A DNA stretch of 64,000 nt, from positions 30,270-94,269 of the forward strand of contig NBIV01000283.1 in assembly GCA_003194525.1 (NCBI GenBank), given 5' to 3'. The position numbers and the translations under genes were made by a program. This stretch comes from Gracilariopsis chorda (Eukaryota > Rhodophyta > Florideophyceae > Gracilariales > Gracilariaceae). Shown here one piece after another: positions 31,956 to 42,749 of this stretch (the stretch's first letter is position 1; every line of letters starts with the position of its first letter). The notes beneath the pieces were generated by a model. It ran no database searches, was not told where the DNA came from, and worked only from the letters and a program-made list of their open reading frames with translations.

Positions 31956-34420
31956 TTGCTTTCAGCAATAAAAGTGCTCACTGAGGAAAATCGTGTTTGC
32001 ATCAGCAGTTCTAACATGTCTAATGTCTACCGTTCCGATGCGCCCGAGGATGCTGCTTCTCAGCTTTTGGCCCGACGTGGGCTGAGCTCCTCTCTTACAT
32101 CCGACCTCTCCCTTGGGCTTCGTATTTGGCTAACCATCTCTCTTCTCTTTCTGTTGACTGTGTATGTGAGCTTATTCAAGAGCTGAAGGGCGCTGTTTTG
32201 ACGGAAGACCTCAAAAAGATTCTTCCAACTGTCGACGCTACCTCTTCTACTGATTTAGTTCTGGTAGTTCGTTCTGTCTACTTGCTTCGCTTCGAGGGAC
32301 CGCGCGATGTCACTGCGGTGCTCAATGAAATCAAAAGGGCTTGGTCCGCAAGGGCGAACAAACAGGATGGAAGGAATTCTGTGGGATGCGTCTTGAGCGC
32401 CGATTTCATCAAGGAGAAAACGCAGACAGTCACGAAGGCCGTTGCGAAAGTTCTGGATGAACTTGGTCTCAAGTGTGATGAGCTGAAGTCGAGAGACGGC
32501 GCGCCGTTGCCGTTCCATGCGCCAAATATTTGCAAGGCTGAAACGATGAGACGTCTTCTCGCCTTGTGGGATTCTTAGGTCCCCGAGTCTTTTGTGCCTG
32601 GATTCATAGGGCGTTTCTATGGTGAGACACTCAAGCATCGAGTCCAACTCTTCCGTATCAAATGGAGTGGAGAGATTTTATCAAACGCTGAGTCAGGAGA
32701 CCTCAAAACCCTGGCCTCATTCCTATACAAGGGTGACGCCCCGCTCTCGCCTTCTGGGGCCAGCGCAAAGCGCATGCTGTAAATGCTGCTTGAGCAAGAC
32801 TCAAGATCGTCTGATGACAGCGGCCTCTCTGTCATGGGCAGTGATTCTACCCCCATGGCAAGGCCTTGCGTGGAAAGAAGTCGAAGCGAAAGAAGTCGAG
32901 GAGCCGCAGGAAGGAGGTCATCGAGATGCAGTCCGCCTCGACTGAGGATTCTGACGGTGAGGACGCTGATTTCGCTTTCGAATACTCCTCCTCTGGCGAC
33001 GATTATGACAATCAGCGCTCTGGTAAGAAAAATGGCTTATCCCTTTCATTTCGAGGCCTCCCAAAAAAGATGGTACAAGTTCTCAAGCAAGGGGGCAAGG
33101 GCTTCGAGATTTTCTCCGAACCACTCCAGGTGGATGTCACGACGAACGCAGACTTTTCAAGTTACTTCGTCACTACAAAGAGGGCACGCAGCTGATGACA
33201 CAGATTTGTCGTTCAAACGGACAGATTCTGGACCCGAGAGACGGTCTCAGCAAGCTCGAGCGCACTCCCCTGTATATGGTGCGACCGGATCTCCGGATCG
33301 ACGCTCATCTGGCGTTCCCTCCGACCGAGCGAATCGCCCCTCGCGAGATCCGCCGCTGGATGAAGCACGGTTCCATCATCCCGTGGGTGGAGGCGCTATC
33401 AGCCAAGTCCGGGACTGTCGACTAGGACAACGCGAACGCGTATATCGCGCGGGGGATCATGACAGTGGGTCGGAGTTTGACAGCGTTGCTCGACGAGTTC
33501 CGCCCAACCCAGATCGTGTTTTCGGCTGGTGTGGAGAGGATGGTACGGAGGCTCTTGGTGATCAAGGAAGCGCTCATGAAGGACAGGAAGGACCGGGGCA
33601 GCTACTTCGAGAAGAAACTGGCATTCATGGGGATCGGAGGAGGGGCCCTTCGTGCTACGAGGGAGCTCCTCTATTTGAGATAACTACCTTTGCCCCCAAT
33701 TGTCCTCTGCCAAGGCGCAATTGGGTGACAAGACGGCAATAGGCACGCGTCTTGTTGCAGCTATGTTTTGGCTGGAGACTGGCAAGTGTTCCAATGATTC
33801 AGCGCAATGGAACCTCGACGCGATGATGTTTTTGGGACAAGCGCACATTCGAGAGTCAGTTGCTCGAGTGGTTGCGTTAGTAAAAGCAGGACAATTGGGC
33901 TGCGAGGAACCTGACCTCGCTTTGGATTACTTTGGTGGGGACGCTAAAGGCGAATACTGCAAGTTGGATGGGGAACTTGTAGCGCTACCTGGCCCCTCAC
34001 AGGCTGATACAGCTGATCTCGGGTACACCCGGTTCCCGGAAGATCATTACCGGTTAACAAGAGAGTATTTGATTCGCCCTAAAACAGAGTGGCCGTCACG
34101 TTCGGAGCTTCTGAAGAATGGCGTCCATCTTTGGGTAAGGAAAGGTCACTACTCGGACATCGTGAACAGAATGTCGTCTGTCGGCATGGTTGTCTTTGTG
34201 GAACCTGGGGAGGGTGTATTTGAGAATTCATTGTTCGGGTGTGGAAGGAAGTTGGAGTTAGCCAGAGACTCATTTAGGGAGGCAACCGTTCCAACCCGCT
34301 CTTCAATCAGGAAGCTAGCTATGTTGAGTTCCCTACACCGGACATGTTTTCACACCTCACTCTCCCTCCAGGGAAGCAGCTCTACCTAGCAGGATGTGAC
34401 ATATCGCAGTTCTACAATAG
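31956..34420 (+). pseudogene. retroelement 5' half: gag-like frames and start of RT
   Basis: A chain of plus-strand frames in changing phase: 32126-32578 (helical, EIKRAWSARANK, ending LLALWDS), 32866-33195 (Lys/Arg/Ser-rich then acidic, EDSDGEDADFAFEYSSSGDD), 33195-33425, 33459-33683 and 33700-34389. The last contains LLKNGVHLWVRKGHYSDIVNRM and VGMVVFVEPGEGVFENSLFG, and after one frame change continues as PTPDMFSHLTLPPGKQLYLAGCDISQFYNR. That last box looks like the first catalytic-Asp motif of a reverse transcriptase (D followed by an aromatic-rich QFYNR). No further RT motifs (no YADD-type box) follow; the sequence passes into the CHAT gene. Element type (LINE-like or other) is not assigned. 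Many stops make it dead. Confidence 0.4.
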
Positions 34421-35948
34421 GACTCTGGATGAAGATTACGCTGCTCTGGCGGGCATACTTGCAACGTCGTACTTAAGCGACGGCAATTACCATATGGCTC
34501 TGGAGAGGTTTGATCGCTTCAAAGCTTCTTTGCTATTGGGGTTTCTGTCCGACGGGCTAGGAATCGCTCGGCGACTGTCTGGAGATTTGGATCGTTTCGA
34601 TAGTTTACGAAACAGGTATCGCATGCTGAAGCACAAACTCGACCTGGCCTCTGGAAAGCTGGAATTTGACTTGGTCTTGACCGAGTTGAATGATGTGAAA
34701 CAGAAGATTGATGACATTGTAGCCGTCGTCAACAAGCAGAACTCCATTACGGATGCGCTGCCCGTGTCTTCGAGGGAAATGGTCGAGTTCTTGGACCGAA
34801 GCAAAGCAATCGCAATTGTGCTCTTCTTCGCACCACGGAAAGAATTGATGAAAGTTGGGGATTTTTCAGAGTTCCTACACGCGTTCTCCGTTTGGAATGG
34901 GCAAGTTAGATTACACGAGGCGGAAATGAGCTACTTTGACAGAATCGTAGGTTTTGATGTAGGGAATTTGCAACAGATGGGGAATTTTGTGTCTAAGATT
35001 CTTCGTGCGCATCATTTTGAGAACGCACCAACTCGGCTCGTCGTCGTTCCTCATCGTCACCTGCACGCAATTCCTTTCGCTGCACTCCGGATTCAGATCG
35101 ATGAGTCTGGAGGGGAGGGCAAATATCTGGGAGATGTGTTCACCGGAGGTATCTGGATGGTGCCGAGCCTCTCCATTGCGGTACGGGTTGATGAGAGAGG
35201 AGTCGCAAGCAAGCCGTTGAAGGAGTGTGAGATCGTATCCGCAACGTTTCCCAAAGTACGTCTGCGACCTCCGCACGAAGAAGTGATGCAAAAGATTGGG
35301 TTCGGCGGTAGATCACATGTACACATCGCTGATCCATGCCCCCCGCATAGCGAAGTCATGTCGCGCCGCAAGTTGAAGACTTGCGATATTTTGCACTTGA
35401 CATGCCACGGCACCTTTGCAGGAGGAAGAGACACTGCAGCAGCGCACCTAAACCCCTCAGAAGTAGTGAATGCAACAGGGCTGAGTTTTGGTACCGGAGA
35501 CGAAGCGCTGTTGAACATGGCTGATATCTGGGGTATGGGTCTCAGAAACTGCACCTTAGCCACTGTGGTGGCGTGTTCCGGGGCTGTGGTGGACGTTTTA
35601 TCTGAAAGTGATGAGAGTTTGAGTATCGGAACGGCGTTCCTGGTGGCTGGCGCGCGAAACGTGGTGTGTACTCTGTGGCCTGTTCATGAGCTCTCAGCTG
35701 CTGCGATAATGTTGAAATGCTACGAGAAGCTATGCTCTGCTGCCGTAGACGGAGATGTGGATGTATCCAACATATCTGCGTTTCTTGGAGAAGCCCAATC
35801 GTGGTTTCGAGACTTGACTGATTCCGAGTACTTCGACGTATTGGACCGCTTTGATCCTGATTACAAGGTTACCGGTTTGGACAACAGATACATCCGTGAG
35901 TGGGCACCTTTCGTGGTAATAGGCCCGCCACCATGGTATTCGCAATAG
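34344..35948 (+). CDS. CHAT-domain (caspase-like) protease
   Basis: 534 codons from ATG at 34344 to TAG at 35946. CHAT domains (caspase HetF associated with TPRs) are Cys proteases of the caspase/separase fold. Residues about 30-230 are helical; ALAGILATSYLSDGNYHMALERFDRFKA looks like a TPR-type helix pair (residues about 32-60), with a coiled coil around 90-130. The C-terminal CHAT core follows: VVPHRHLHAIPFAALR (about 230), then catalytic His in LHLTCHGTF (His355) and catalytic Cys in TVVACSGAV (Cys411), followed by FLVAGARNVVCTLWPV, the conserved post-Cys block. Both catalytic residues are present, so the enzyme may be active. The first 25-30 residues, LPPGKQLYLAGCDISQFYNR, resemble a reverse transcriptase rather than a TPR, so the N-terminus seems to come from the adjoining retroelement. 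The native start may have been lost. Confidence 0.75.
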   Translation: MFSHLTLPPGKQLYLAGCDISQFYNRTLDEDYAALAGILATSYLSDGNYHMALERFDRFKASLLLGFLSDGLGIARRLSGDLDRFDSLRNRYRMLKHKLDLASGKLEFDLVLTELNDVKQKIDDIVAVVNKQNSITDALPVSSREMVEFLDRSKAIAIVLFFAPRKELMKVGDFSEFLHAFSVWNGQVRLHEAEMSYFDRIVGFDVGNLQQMGNFVSKILRAHHFENAPTRLVVVPHRHLHAIPFAALRIQIDESGGEGKYLGDVFTGGIWMVPSLSIAVRVDERGVASKPLKECEIVSATFPKVRLRPPHEEVMQKIGFGGRSHVHIADPCPPHSEVMSRRKLKTCDILHLTCHGTFAGGRDTAAAHLNPSEVVNATGLSFGTGDEALLNMADIWGMGLRNCTLATVVACSGAVVDVLSESDESLSIGTAFLVAGARNVVCTLWPVHELSAAAIMLKCYEKLCSAAVDGDVDVSNISAFLGEAQSWFRDLTDSEYFDVLDRFDPDYKVTGLDNRYIREWAPFVVIGPPPWYSQ

Positions 35949-37109
35949 TACCCTTCGTAAATGGACTAGATATGTAGTACAGAATGGGGCTCGACGCGAT
36001 GATGGGACGCGTTCTGGAGCTGTTTGTTGCTCGTTCCAGCGGCGCAGGACGCATTCAACACCTGTTGCCATAAACTCGTAGGGTCTACAGCGCAGAGCAA
36101 GCACTCCGAATTTTTGAATATTATTTTTATCGGTTTAAGATTTGGCAGAACAGGCTTTCTTGCCTTGCTGGCACCGGAACGGCGAGATGGCTTCTCCAAC
36201 GCGTCTTACGGCGCTGCGTGGCGCCAGCACTTCGGTGCACAGCGCAAGCGATAGCCTGCGACGGAGAGGGCTGGGACAGAAAGGACAGAGAGGAGCGCTT
36301 CGGCGCAGTTCGAGCAAACGGGGTGGCGCAGCCGCTTCGCAGCGCACTCAGTCGGCTGCGACGCGGCCGCCGCCGGCGACAAGGCTGCATGAGTGTGCGC
36401 TTAAGCCTGCAAAAGAATTCTTCTTCCGCGGTCCTCGAAATCGTACTGAAATAGTCAAGAGGAGCCAACCTCCAAACGCATGCTTCGTCGCGCCGTCCGC
36501 ATCCTTGAACAACTCCGGAAAACAAATCGGCCACCGCCGTACAACGTAACTTTAACACGTCCCCATCTCGCAGCAAGTGAACCCCAGTCGTGTTGATACG
36601 CCGGCCACGAATTGACCCGTAGCGATGGGCAACATGGGTCCATGCGCTGCCTCATCCCAAGGAGAAAATACCACATACCCAGGCACATTTCTTGAATCAA
36701 TACAGTAGACTTATCAGAAGGCGTTCACAAGCTCTCGACCTCGCTCTTAGTGCCGATATACATCAGCCAAGAGACCTTTTTCGTACAAGTCCTTGTACGT
36801 CTCGACTGCGGCTTCGTACTGACAGACACTGGTCCAGTAGCTCTCCCATACTCTCCTTTCAGGTAGCAACAAGCGCTCTTTTGAAGCGGCATGCACCACA
36901 CCCTAAGGTTATCACGCAACATAACGATATCAACTAACTACGAGTCTTCCACCATTTTGTTCTGTGCTGACCTGCACTTCTTGCCTCCTGCTTGCTCATA
37001 TATTGGCAACTAGCTGCACTTAACGCAATTTGCATTCGATAAAGCTATATCTGCCCGCACAACCTAGTTTTCACGCGACGCACAACACAGCGTCGCTCGT
37101 ACTCCCAGA
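35949..37109. other. no recognisable gene; GC-rich island
   Basis: A GC-rich block at 36170-36400 contains overlapping open frames on both strands, all Arg/Ala-rich and without motifs, as expected by chance at high GC. 36950-37109 is probably upstream sequence of the next small gene; GCAACACAGCGTCGCTCG-type inverted half-sites lie at 37078-37100. Confidence 0.45.
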
Positions 37110-37514
37110 TTGCTGGAGTTTTCTGTCACACTAAAGAAAGACGCAGTTGTTTATGAGCTTCAGAAGGATGGTGGTCAGATTACTTCCTGCACTCGCAACG
37201 CTGTGTCTCGCAGGGCACTAGCTGAGCTCTCCGGCGAGAAGCTGGACCCTTCCGTCTTCGATGTTGCCAATGCGTTCGTTATCGATGTCGAGGACTGGGA
37301 GAAGCACTGCTCAGCGGTTCAGCCTGTAGATGAGGCCGACGACATGCTCTTTTACGTCAGTGATGAACTTTCCGTGAATGGAAACCAGGTCTATTTGGTC
37401 ATGTCCATTGTGTCTGGCGCCGCGGTTGCTCCCGAGGTTGACATTGACACTAGCGAGAAGCCCGCATTTGTCAACGCTCTTCTGAACACAGTTGTCTTTA
37501 GAGACAGCCTATAG
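37110..37514 (+). CDS. small hypothetical protein, start uncertain
   Basis: 135 codons ending at TAG 37512, with good coding composition: LEFSVTLKKDAVVYELQKDGG, then ELSGEKLDPSVFDVANAFVIDVEDWEKH, then VSDELSVNGNQVYLVMSIVSG. It is acidic, with no membrane segment. No ATG lies between the upstream in-frame TAG (37065) and the coding sequence; the first candidates are TTG/CTG at 37110. Either an upstream exon supplies the start (CCCAG at 37104-37108 could be a splice acceptor) or the copy has lost its 5' end. Family not recognised. A possibly related, broken gene lies 300 bp downstream. Confidence 0.5.
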   Translation: MLEFSVTLKKDAVVYELQKDGGQITSCTRNAVSRRALAELSGEKLDPSVFDVANAFVIDVEDWEKHCSAVQPVDEADDMLFYVSDELSVNGNQVYLVMSIVSGAAVAPEVDIDTSEKPAFVNALLNTVVFRDSL

Positions 37515-37718
37515 TACGCCACCACAACCTCTCTTTATTGTCCACCTCAGGCAACTTGATGTTCATAGATTACCTTCCGGTTGCAACCTGTAACACAGAA
37601 GACAGCCTACAAGCCAAGTGACGCCTGAAAACCGTGATCGGCTTGTATCTGTCATGTTTACAGACAGTAGCTAGCTTGTAGCGTAGTCATAGAAGTCTCT
37701 AGACTGCTACAAGACTTT

Positions 37719-37725
37719 TATAAAA
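37719..37725 (+). promoter_or_regulatory. TATA box
   Basis: TATAAAA followed about 30 bp downstream by pyrimidine-rich sequence (CTTCCCCTTCATC, then TTCATTCACCATCAC) resembling a transcription start and short leader. It precedes the broken gene at 37823. Confidence 0.5.
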
Positions 37726-37822
37726 TGGGCGTCAGCTGACCTTCCCCTTCATCTGGAGAAGGTCATACTTCATTCACCATCACTTTGTTACACAACCAGC
37801 CCGACAATTTCTAATAAGACCA

Positions 37823-38543
37823 AATGCAACCTGTTCACTGGCAGCGTGTTGGAAGTCGGTGCATCCCTATCGGCTAATCTGAGCAAGTTCAAGGTCAAGC
37901 GTCTGTTTTAGGCTGAGGTCCAGTGGGAACAAATTCTCAATACTCGTCTAGAGGCCCAACTGACTGAACGCCGCATTCACCGATGTGAGAAGTGGTGAAA
38001 TTGTCAGTCGTCCAATTCCCAAGGTTTGGCTTTTCCGTGAACATTGCCTTCGATGGTCGCATCCGGGCTGGCGCCTTCGGCAGAAGTAGACTGAGTTGCT
38101 GACGTAGAAAGTGACGCTGCAATCGAGGCTGGCATCCGTGCGTCCCGCGAACCGAAGCAGCGCGTGACGGCTCACATCATCCTACCGCGTTTCAATTGGA
38201 AGGACTCGTTGCCTTCAAAAAAAGGTAGCTGGCATCTACACCTTCAAGGTCAACGACGAGCTGAATGCGGAAGCCAGCATAAATGGGTTCATTGGTGTGT
38301 GCCCAGCTGTTCGTGTTGAATTTACTCTTGGCAAGAACGGTATCGAAGGGAACATCGGAGCCAAACTGCGTTTGGAGGTGGACACTCGCATCAAGAACCC
38401 AGCGTATGCGGCGTGCATTGGTAGCGGTTCATAAGATTGGGAATTGCAGCAATTGTTATAGGTGGCGTGGTGCACTCAAAATCAAGGGCAAAGATCTCGT
38501 CGTTCAGTTGGTCGAGAATGGCCGTGTAGATACACTATGCTGA
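37823..38543 (+). pseudogene. hypothetical gene, frameshifted
   Basis: Downstream of a clear TATA box the coding signal is continuous in composition but changes frame: TGSVLEVGASLSANLSKFKVKR (37832-37905), then SVNIAFDGRIRAGAFG (about 38030), then YTFKVNDELNAEASINGF and EGNIGAKLRLEVDTRIKN (38235-38400), a stop at 38432, then LKIKGKDLVVQLVENGRVD ending at 38541. The repeated beta-type segments suggest a small sandwich-like protein. Family not recognised. With an intact promoter and at least three frame breaks it looks recently inactivated. Confidence 0.4.
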
Positions 38544-41119
38544 CTCTGTCCACTAACATTTATCTGATATTTAATGTCTGGCCTGTATGTACACTCCGTC
38601 CTACATTCCGTGTGTGAAGCGCAAACGGTGTATACCTGTATTCCACTCTCAGTGAGACTTTTTGCTAGTTCGTCATTTTGAAAAAAAGAACTGTGGTTGC
38701 TCGACTAAATGGGGCACCATCGTATATGCTCTTCCGCGGTCCTGATCGAATTGGTGGGGTGGAAAATGTGCCTCTTCTCTGTCGAGAATCCGGTCAATGA
38801 GAGGCGAAACTTTACATCGATCCACAAACTAGGAAAATCATTCTCAACTTGCCAAACTGTGACAACTCCGAGGTTTACGTGGGAGCAAGGACAAGGGATG
38901 ATTGGCTTTATTTTTCGAAACCAAGGGATAATACCTTGCGAACTATTGCACTTTATAACACCTTGGCACGCTCTTGGCTGGATTTAGATCATGGTCGATT
39001 TTGTTCACTGGGCAGCGCCGTACATTACATTATACATACCCGGTGGGATCTGAGTCCATGGTAGCCGAATCATTCCGCGTGACCTTGATTCACTTTTTCG
39101 AGAAGCTATGGCAAGGAAGTCACACTTCTGGGAAATTACTTGTGCAAAGAGCGACGGTGAAGCGGACTATGTATTTGAAGATGCAGTTAAAGATATTAGG
39201 AAAAACTGCGACCCACACGAGCATTTGTATAAAGTTTTTGAATGTATTACGGCCTCTCTCACTATCACCAGTATTGATCCCGCTGAAGAAATCGTTGAGA
39301 CATTACAGCAGAAACTTGATGAAGGAGCGGAAGTAGAAGAAGGGAGAGAATCAATTACCCTTATCATCATTTGGCGAGCAACATACCCATCGACAGTGCC
39401 ATAACAAATGAAAGGTCCTGTAAAGAAGATAGCTGTGATATGGAGGAGATACACTTACTACCCTTTCGAAGGTTCTGAAACAAGGGTTTATTCAACGGGA
39501 CAAAATATGGAAAACCATGTATCAAAATGAATGCTGAATATGCTCCATATAAAACCACATCTCTCTCTTGTGACATGATACGGACGATGAACAAGGCAGA
39601 GAAATTCGCCAATGCAGTCACCATTACTATTATTATTATACGCCTGAGACGTATCCAGAGTCACTGAAAGCTACGCAGAAGAAAACTGCCGTGACTTGGC
39701 AGGGAATCACGTGTTTTCCGTTTTGTTCGAAAACAGATGAGATGGGCATGTATCTGGTTGGATGGAATGGAACCAACTAGGACAGCCATGGGTAGCAAAA
39801 CTCATCTATTTGAAGGAGAATCTTCACAAGCTTTTCCACAAGTTCTGCAGGAGTTTCCCTTCTGGTTGGGGTTCTGAATACCTCGCAAATACCCAAGCGA
39901 CCGTCATTGGTAGAGTGAAATTGCTTCAATATGCTTGTTTTCAGTGTGAATGCTGTGTGTATGAATCTGAATTCATAGAACATTACATAAACTCCCAAAT
40001 TCCTTTATCTCTTTATGGTTGTGTGATTGCTGCATTGAGGAGCGATTTATTGACAAGCTAAGAAATGTGAGGATCTAGAGAGCTTCACGGGTTGCACCTT
40101 CATTCACCGTCTCGCTGCTGCATCACCGGGTATTAAGTTCCTTCGTTTCCGACGTTTTGTGAAACTGTAAGCCACACATTGGCCATCTTCTTTCTCACAT
40201 GCATGTTGACAACTCTGCACCGTCTTCCACGCAAAAGTTATACACGTGCGAATCAATTGGAGGCACAGAAAAGGATCACGGGTTCACAAAGGTGGACGTG
40301 GAGTAGATTCAAACCACACTCATCTGGATCGCTGACACAACAAATTTTGTTCGCAGACGACTTATTCTTGCGCCCATGGACTAAATATTGTTCGTGAGGC
40401 ATCTCCATTTGCCTAATGAATTCTCTTTTGCATTTCGCCACTATGCAAATCTAGAGATCGTCTTTGGATATATGGTATTTGAGACGTCTAGATTTGTAAA
40501 GCTATTCAAGTGCCATTTTATGCTTGAAACAAAACAATGTGTTGTACTGCAGCCTTTGAAAGTTTTCTCTATATATGCTGCTGTGAATGTCCAATATCAC
40601 ATTTTGTCGGGAACGATCGACAATCAATGTGCGTGAAAGGCTGAGAGAAGGTACTAAATCGCCACTGAACGAATACCGCTCTGTCGAACGCTCAGTCATT
40701 GTGAATGGCCATTTCATTGATAACACTCCAGTACATGGACGAAATAACATCCTGGAATATAGGACGCGAAGCTCTTTTTGGAGAATTTGCCTTATTGAAG
40801 ATGCCAACGGAAATTGGGGATATGTTCAGTGGGGAAGGTCACAGAAAAGGTAGCGAAAGATATTCAGTTCTTCTTTTGGCATGCGCCCTTGCCTGCGAGA
40901 GTCTTTGATTCCGACGGCATCGCGCACGTGGACAAGGGAACGAAAGGATGTGGAGACAGAATTTAGTACTTACTTTGAGTTCAACTGTAACACAGACGTA
41001 TGTACCTGTAGGGCCACGGAGCTCAGTCGAAGACAGACTACAAGCTCTATCTCCGACGTGAGTGTCTCGTACTGTAGTGTTAGGATCTTCTAGATGTGTC
41101 GATCGTAGCAACTAGACTC
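38544..41119. other. 2.6 kb with no supported gene
   Basis: Several short plus-strand frames (38849-39064, 39108-39404 from an ATG, 39762-40061, 40587-40853) have no recognisable motif. Some could be exons or gene remains: the frame at 39108 is acidic and helical (DAVKDIRKNCDPHEHL). The stretch 40985-41119 shares CTGTAACACAG and GACAG(A/C)CTACAAGC blocks with 37590-37640 upstream of the other TATA box, so it is probably promoter sequence. Confidence 0.4.
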
Positions 41120-41126
41120 TATAAAA
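41120..41126 (+). promoter_or_regulatory. TATA box without an evident gene
   Basis: TATAAAA followed by pyrimidine-rich leader-like sequence (CCTTCCATCGTACCGCCTCTCC). Upstream blocks resemble those at the 37.7 kb promoter. No convincing coding frame follows on the plus strand before the convergent gene ending at 41438; the ATG at 41131 is too close to the TATA box to be a normal start. Probably an orphan promoter copy. Confidence 0.4.
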
Positions 41127-41437
41127 GGAGATGAAGCCTGGCGTTCCTTCCTCAGGACCAGCCAGACCTTCCATCGTACCGCCTCTCCAGTCTCAGTGTT
41201 ACATCAACAGTAACAGAAGAGCTATTTTGCTTGTATCTGTCGTCAGACAGCTACCAACGGAGCCGTTCGAAGCAGAGACGCCCGGCGCGGATCGCGGTCA
41301 TCACCCAACTCATCCATGGGACGCGTAGAAGTGCTAGCGACATGGCGCTGCGTTCACAAGTGAGACAATCTATTTTTTGTTTCATACACAGTTAACCATA
41401 GTTGCCCAATTTCATGTAGTACATCGATGAAAAGTGT

Positions 41438-42411
41438 TTAAGCTGATAACCAGTTTGCAATGGCCATCCCAATTTCGTCTGGAGAGTCTTCTTGCAGGTA
41501 GTGGATTCCAGGCACGGATATCTCAGTTAACTCAGGAAACGAACGAGCTACTTGAAAGGCCTCGGAGCCATTAGTGATCAGAAGCCCTGGTTCTCCTCTT
41601 ATAAACAGTTTCGGAATGCTAGACGTCTGCAGCCACTGTGAATACGTCTCAACAAAGGCACTCACGTCAGCGGGAACCCCGTCTATAGGTAATTGTCTAG
41701 GGAATGTGAGCGTTGGTCGACGGTCTTCGCCAGCATTCAGAAACGGGCGGCGATACTCATCCAATTCCTTCGCAGTGAGCTCGCGTATAACAGCATCCGG
41801 CAAAACTTTTTCGACGAAAACATTCTGATTGATAATGAGTTCCTCTCCAGCAGGGGATCGAATCTGATTGAAGAAATCTGTAATCCCAGACGGGAAAGTA
41901 TCTGATCGATACGTTGTCACAAAGGCCTCAAAGAACACGATTGCGTTCACGACGTCTGGATTTCGGCGGTTGTTGAAGGCCCATAAAAACCCGAGCGCTG
42001 AACCCCAGTCGTGGACAACCAGGGTAACGTTTGTTTGACGCCAAGCGCTTCCAGAAGCTGATAAAGATAATTTGAGTGTTCCAACACGGTGTACCGATTA
42101 GGCCCGCTAAAGTCCAGCTTTTCTGAGTCACCCATGCCAATTAGATCTGGTGCAATTAGCCGACCACGCCGTTCGAGATGGGGCATAATATTTCTCCAGA
42201 GATACGAGGAGGTTGGGTTTCCGTGTAGAAACACTATCGGATCGCCTCCGCCCACCTCCACGTAAGCCATTCTCTTCCCAGCAATGGTAGTAAACTTCTT
42301 TGTGACAAAATGAGGAAGAGTTTCATCTGTAGCACGAGCTGCGTGGGTTGAATGCGGATATGAAACTAGGTATGCAATGAAGCACACGGCAAAAAGGCAT
42401 CGGACGGACAT
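41438..42411 (-). pseudogene. haloalkane-dehalogenase-like alpha/beta hydrolase, one frameshift
   Basis: Alpha/beta-hydrolase of the haloalkane dehalogenase type, which replaces a carbon-bound halogen with hydroxyl. ATG at 42411 opens a signal peptide ([17 protein letters not shown], cleavage near THAA). Then come [21 protein letters not shown] (oxyanion-hole HGNP block), [14 protein letters not shown], and the nucleophile elbow [11 protein letters not shown] (Asp nucleophile). IVFFEAF follows, and the catalytic His in PGIHYLQEDSPDEIG. The elbow is in a different frame from the N-terminus: one base change in the run GTCAAACAAACG near 42030 separates them; otherwise the whole protein is present, ending with TAA/TGA at 41438. 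Haloalkane dehalogenases are mainly bacterial, so transfer is possible. A sequencing error rather than a true mutation cannot be excluded. Confidence 0.8.
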
Positions 42412-42468
42412 GATGGATAGCAAAAGGCTAAACGACAGAGATACTTCTAAGGCGCAGGCTCAAGCCGG

Positions 42469-42476
42469 TATTTAAG
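42469..42476 (-). promoter_or_regulatory. TATA-like box of the dehalogenase-like gene
   Basis: Minus-strand CTTAAATA lies about 58 bp upstream of the ATG at 42411, a suitable distance for a TATA variant with a leader of about 25-30 bases. Confidence 0.35.
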
Positions 42477-42749
42477 TGAATGGAGTACGAATGCTGTTGG
42501 GATGTAACCCTTTACTGGTAAAGGGTTAGCGGGGAGGGGGGAGGGTCGGCTCGGCCCGAAAGGCTGAGTCACGATTTATTGTGGTCACCTTCGCAGTGTT
42601 TGGACACCCTGGTGATATGGTACGGTTGGTGGCCAATTAACTTCTTTCGATTGTTGTTTGAGCAAGATTCTCTTTTCTTCTTCTAGATAAGATGTCCCAA
42701 CGGTGCCCAACGCGGAACACGAAGTCTTCAAAAAACAATTGAGTTCTGT

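Noticed and set aside
36127-36576. Long overlapping open frames on both strands in a GC-rich block
   Set aside because: All are Arg/Ala-rich with no motif; stop-poor frames on both strands are expected at high GC.
41131-41328. 65-codon ATG frame right after a TATA box
   Set aside because: The ATG is only about 5 bp from the TATA box, upstream of any normal transcription start; no family motif.
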